A stretch of DNA of 14,660 nt from Myxococcota bacterium (GTDB lineage: Bacteria > Myxococcota_C > UBA6777): the NCBI GenBank assembly GCA_963169055.1, contig CAUJFU010000440.1, positions 1 through 14,660 of the forward strand. Reading direction: 5' to 3'. Under the pieces are notes generated by a model that was given only the letters and a program-made list of their open reading frames with translations, was not told where the DNA came from and did no database searches. Shown one piece after another: positions 13,609-14,660 of the stretch. How positions within the stretch are numbered: the stretch's first letter is position 1; the number at the start of each line of letters is the position of its first letter. The translations under genes were made by a program, and so were the position numbers.

Positions 13609-14660
13609 CTAGGGGCCCGACCTGACGACACGGAAGCCGATGTTGTAGTTGCGGTTCGTCGGCGTGAAATTGCCACGCCGCGCCGCCCGCACGACATGGG
13701 CGGAGCTGAACCAACCGCCGCCACGTTCAACGCGGTTCGTGCCTGTAGCCGCTCCAACAGGGTCTGTAGCTGCTTGGGCTGAATAGTCACCATACCAGTC
13801 ATAGCACCACACGCAGACATTCCCCAACATATCGCCCCCACGCGTTCGCTTGCTTTTGTCCCACAGCGTGCGTCATTTCTCCGCTGTTCTTTTGAGTCGC
13901 CGTTTGACCGCGCAAAAGCTCAGGGGCAGCGTAGTACATCGATCCCATCATTGCCGTGTGTTGGGTCGTATGCGTCCCGCTCACCACACGCGCTATCCCA
14001 AAATCCATCACTTTCAATCGCTGCGGTTCGCTCGTCAACATCAGATTTGCGGGCTTGATATCGCGGTGCAAGATCCCCTGTTGATGGGCGTAATCCAACG
14101 CATCCACCATCTGCCCTAACCAACCCACCATCACATCCATCCCAAACAACGGTCGCTGCGCTTGTTGCGCCACCACCGCGATCTTTTTCCCCAAGTCTTC
14201 GCCTTCCACATACTCCATCCGCAGATACCAGCGTCCGCTGTCTTTGTCCTGATCCAGATCGAACACCCGCACAATATGCGGATGCGTCAGCTTTTCCAGC
14301 ACTTCATATTCTCGGTGCATCCGCCCCAACGCTTCCGACGATCCCACCAGCGCATCGGCCAGAAACTTCAGCGCAAACGCCCGACCCAAGCGGATATCTT
14401 CGGCCAACCACACCTCGCCCATCCCACCCCGCCCCAACATCCGCACCAACCGATAACGCTCCCCCACCACTCGACCTACGCCAAGGCCCGTTTGCCCTTG
14501 CCCTCCCACAAGACCCGTTGCCAACGCATCCGCACCGTGGACTTGGCCGAATCCACTTCCTCCCCCCTTTGACGGCATCGGCGTCTGCCCGCTGCGCAAC
14601 ACCCGTAGCTGCTCCAATAACTCCGATCTTTGCGCTTCAAACTCCGCCTGTGAAAACACA
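13609..14660 (-). pseudogene. Broken kinase-FGE gene: internal deletion and frameshift (5' end outside window)
   Basis: This is a paralogue of the gene at 1-1324. From the right edge the frame reads FSQAEFEAQ (SHOCT-like), then a kinase N-half nearly identical to the paralogue: GRGGMG, ALKFL, HRDIKPANL, DFGIARVV, AAPELLRGQTAT. At 13894/13895 it jumps directly into the C-terminal part of an FGE domain (QKNSGEMTHAVGQKQANAWG). The kinase C-lobe (DIYSFG onward), the linker and the N-terminal FGE half are therefore missing. At 13834 the frame breaks: the kinase frame ends at a TGA at 13799-13801, while the FGE text continues in another frame as DMLGNVCVWCYDWYGDYS to GFRVVRSGP and TAG 13609. The family text GLYDMxGNV implies that five bases (two residues less one base) were lost. 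The GNVWEW core is also altered to GNVCVW. A functional kinase is impossible; a short truncated protein might still be made. Confidence 0.85.
13627..13722 (-). other. DGR variable-region-like segment at the end of the FGE fragment
   Basis: Minus-strand codons read GGGW-FSSAHV-VRAA-RRGNF-TPTNRNYN-IGFRVV. Constant residues of FGE-type DGR targets (GGxW, VRAA, R, P, IGFRVV) alternate with positions whose codons are TTC, AGC, TCC, CAT, GTC, GGC, TTC and TAC. Every one ends in C or T, as expected from adenine-directed mutation of AAC/AAT codons. Unmutated AAC/AAT codons (N) remain among them. The segment lies in the last 40 codons of the gene, the usual place for a variable region. No template repeat or reverse transcriptase lies in this window, so the call rests on pattern alone. 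Confidence 0.5.

Noticed and set aside
13554-13841. Small minus-strand open frame ending in CGFPFYRFTVCG
   Set aside because: It is out of frame with the FGE text that clearly occupies the region; its end only reads through the T-rich repeat.
1-14660. DGR reverse transcriptase, accessory protein or AAC-rich template repeat in this window
   Set aside because: I looked on both strands for reverse-transcriptase motifs and for an AAC-rich match to 13627-13722 and found none; any such parts must lie elsewhere.

Overview
The window is bacterial chromosomal DNA with dense coding on both strands. It holds ten intact or window-truncated protein genes and one broken gene, with no rRNA, tRNA, insertion sequence or CRISPR array seen. 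A large Ser/Thr kinase joined to a formylglycine-generating-enzyme-like (FGE/sulfatase-modifying-factor) domain, a PATAN (DUF4388) response regulator, a SHOCT-like kinase N-terminus and many exported or multidomain proteins suggest a Myxococcota/deltaproteobacteria-like lineage. That is an inference from domain habits only; a planctomycete-like host cannot be excluded.

Layout, left to right. Positions 1-1324 (minus) carry a SHOCT-kinase-FGE gene that runs off the left edge. Positions 1325-1902 are non-coding and hold two tandem copies (A, B) of a roughly 155 bp palindrome-rich repeat. Next come minus-strand genes: an M20 metallopeptidase (1903-3183), a receiver-PATAN-cobalamin-fold regulator (3245-4987), an exported cysteine-paired Sel1-like protein (5152-5919) and an exported ComEC-like metallo-beta-lactamase-fold protein that has lost its metal ligands (5970-7196). 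A divergent control region at 7197-7543, with a near-consensus sigma-70 promoter, separates these from a plus-strand nucleoside-salvage pair: pyrimidine-nucleoside phosphorylase (7544-8866) and trimeric-type purine nucleoside phosphorylase (9023-9916), closed by a terminator at 9994-10016. Minus-strand genes resume with a CvpA-family membrane protein (10029-10880), a third, inverted copy (C) of the dispersed repeat, a CPBP/CAAX-type membrane protease (11084-12079) and a CCA-adding/poly(A) polymerase family nucleotidyltransferase (12229-13515). At the right edge lies a second kinase-FGE gene, broken by a large internal deletion and a frameshift (13609-14660).

The most notable signal is at the end of that broken gene. 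The last codons of its FGE/C-type-lectin-fold fragment look like the variable region of a diversity-generating retroelement (DGR) target: fixed residues alternate with NNC/NNT codons of the kind adenine mutagenesis of AAC/AAT produces. No reverse transcriptase or template repeat is visible here, so this is a hypothesis. The intact kinase-FGE gene at the left edge is cut before the matching position. Other points of interest are the metal-ligand-free exported MBL protein, the regulator whose cobalamin-fold domain lacks the cobalt-binding histidine, and several short local duplications at gene ends, one of which includes a ribosome binding site.
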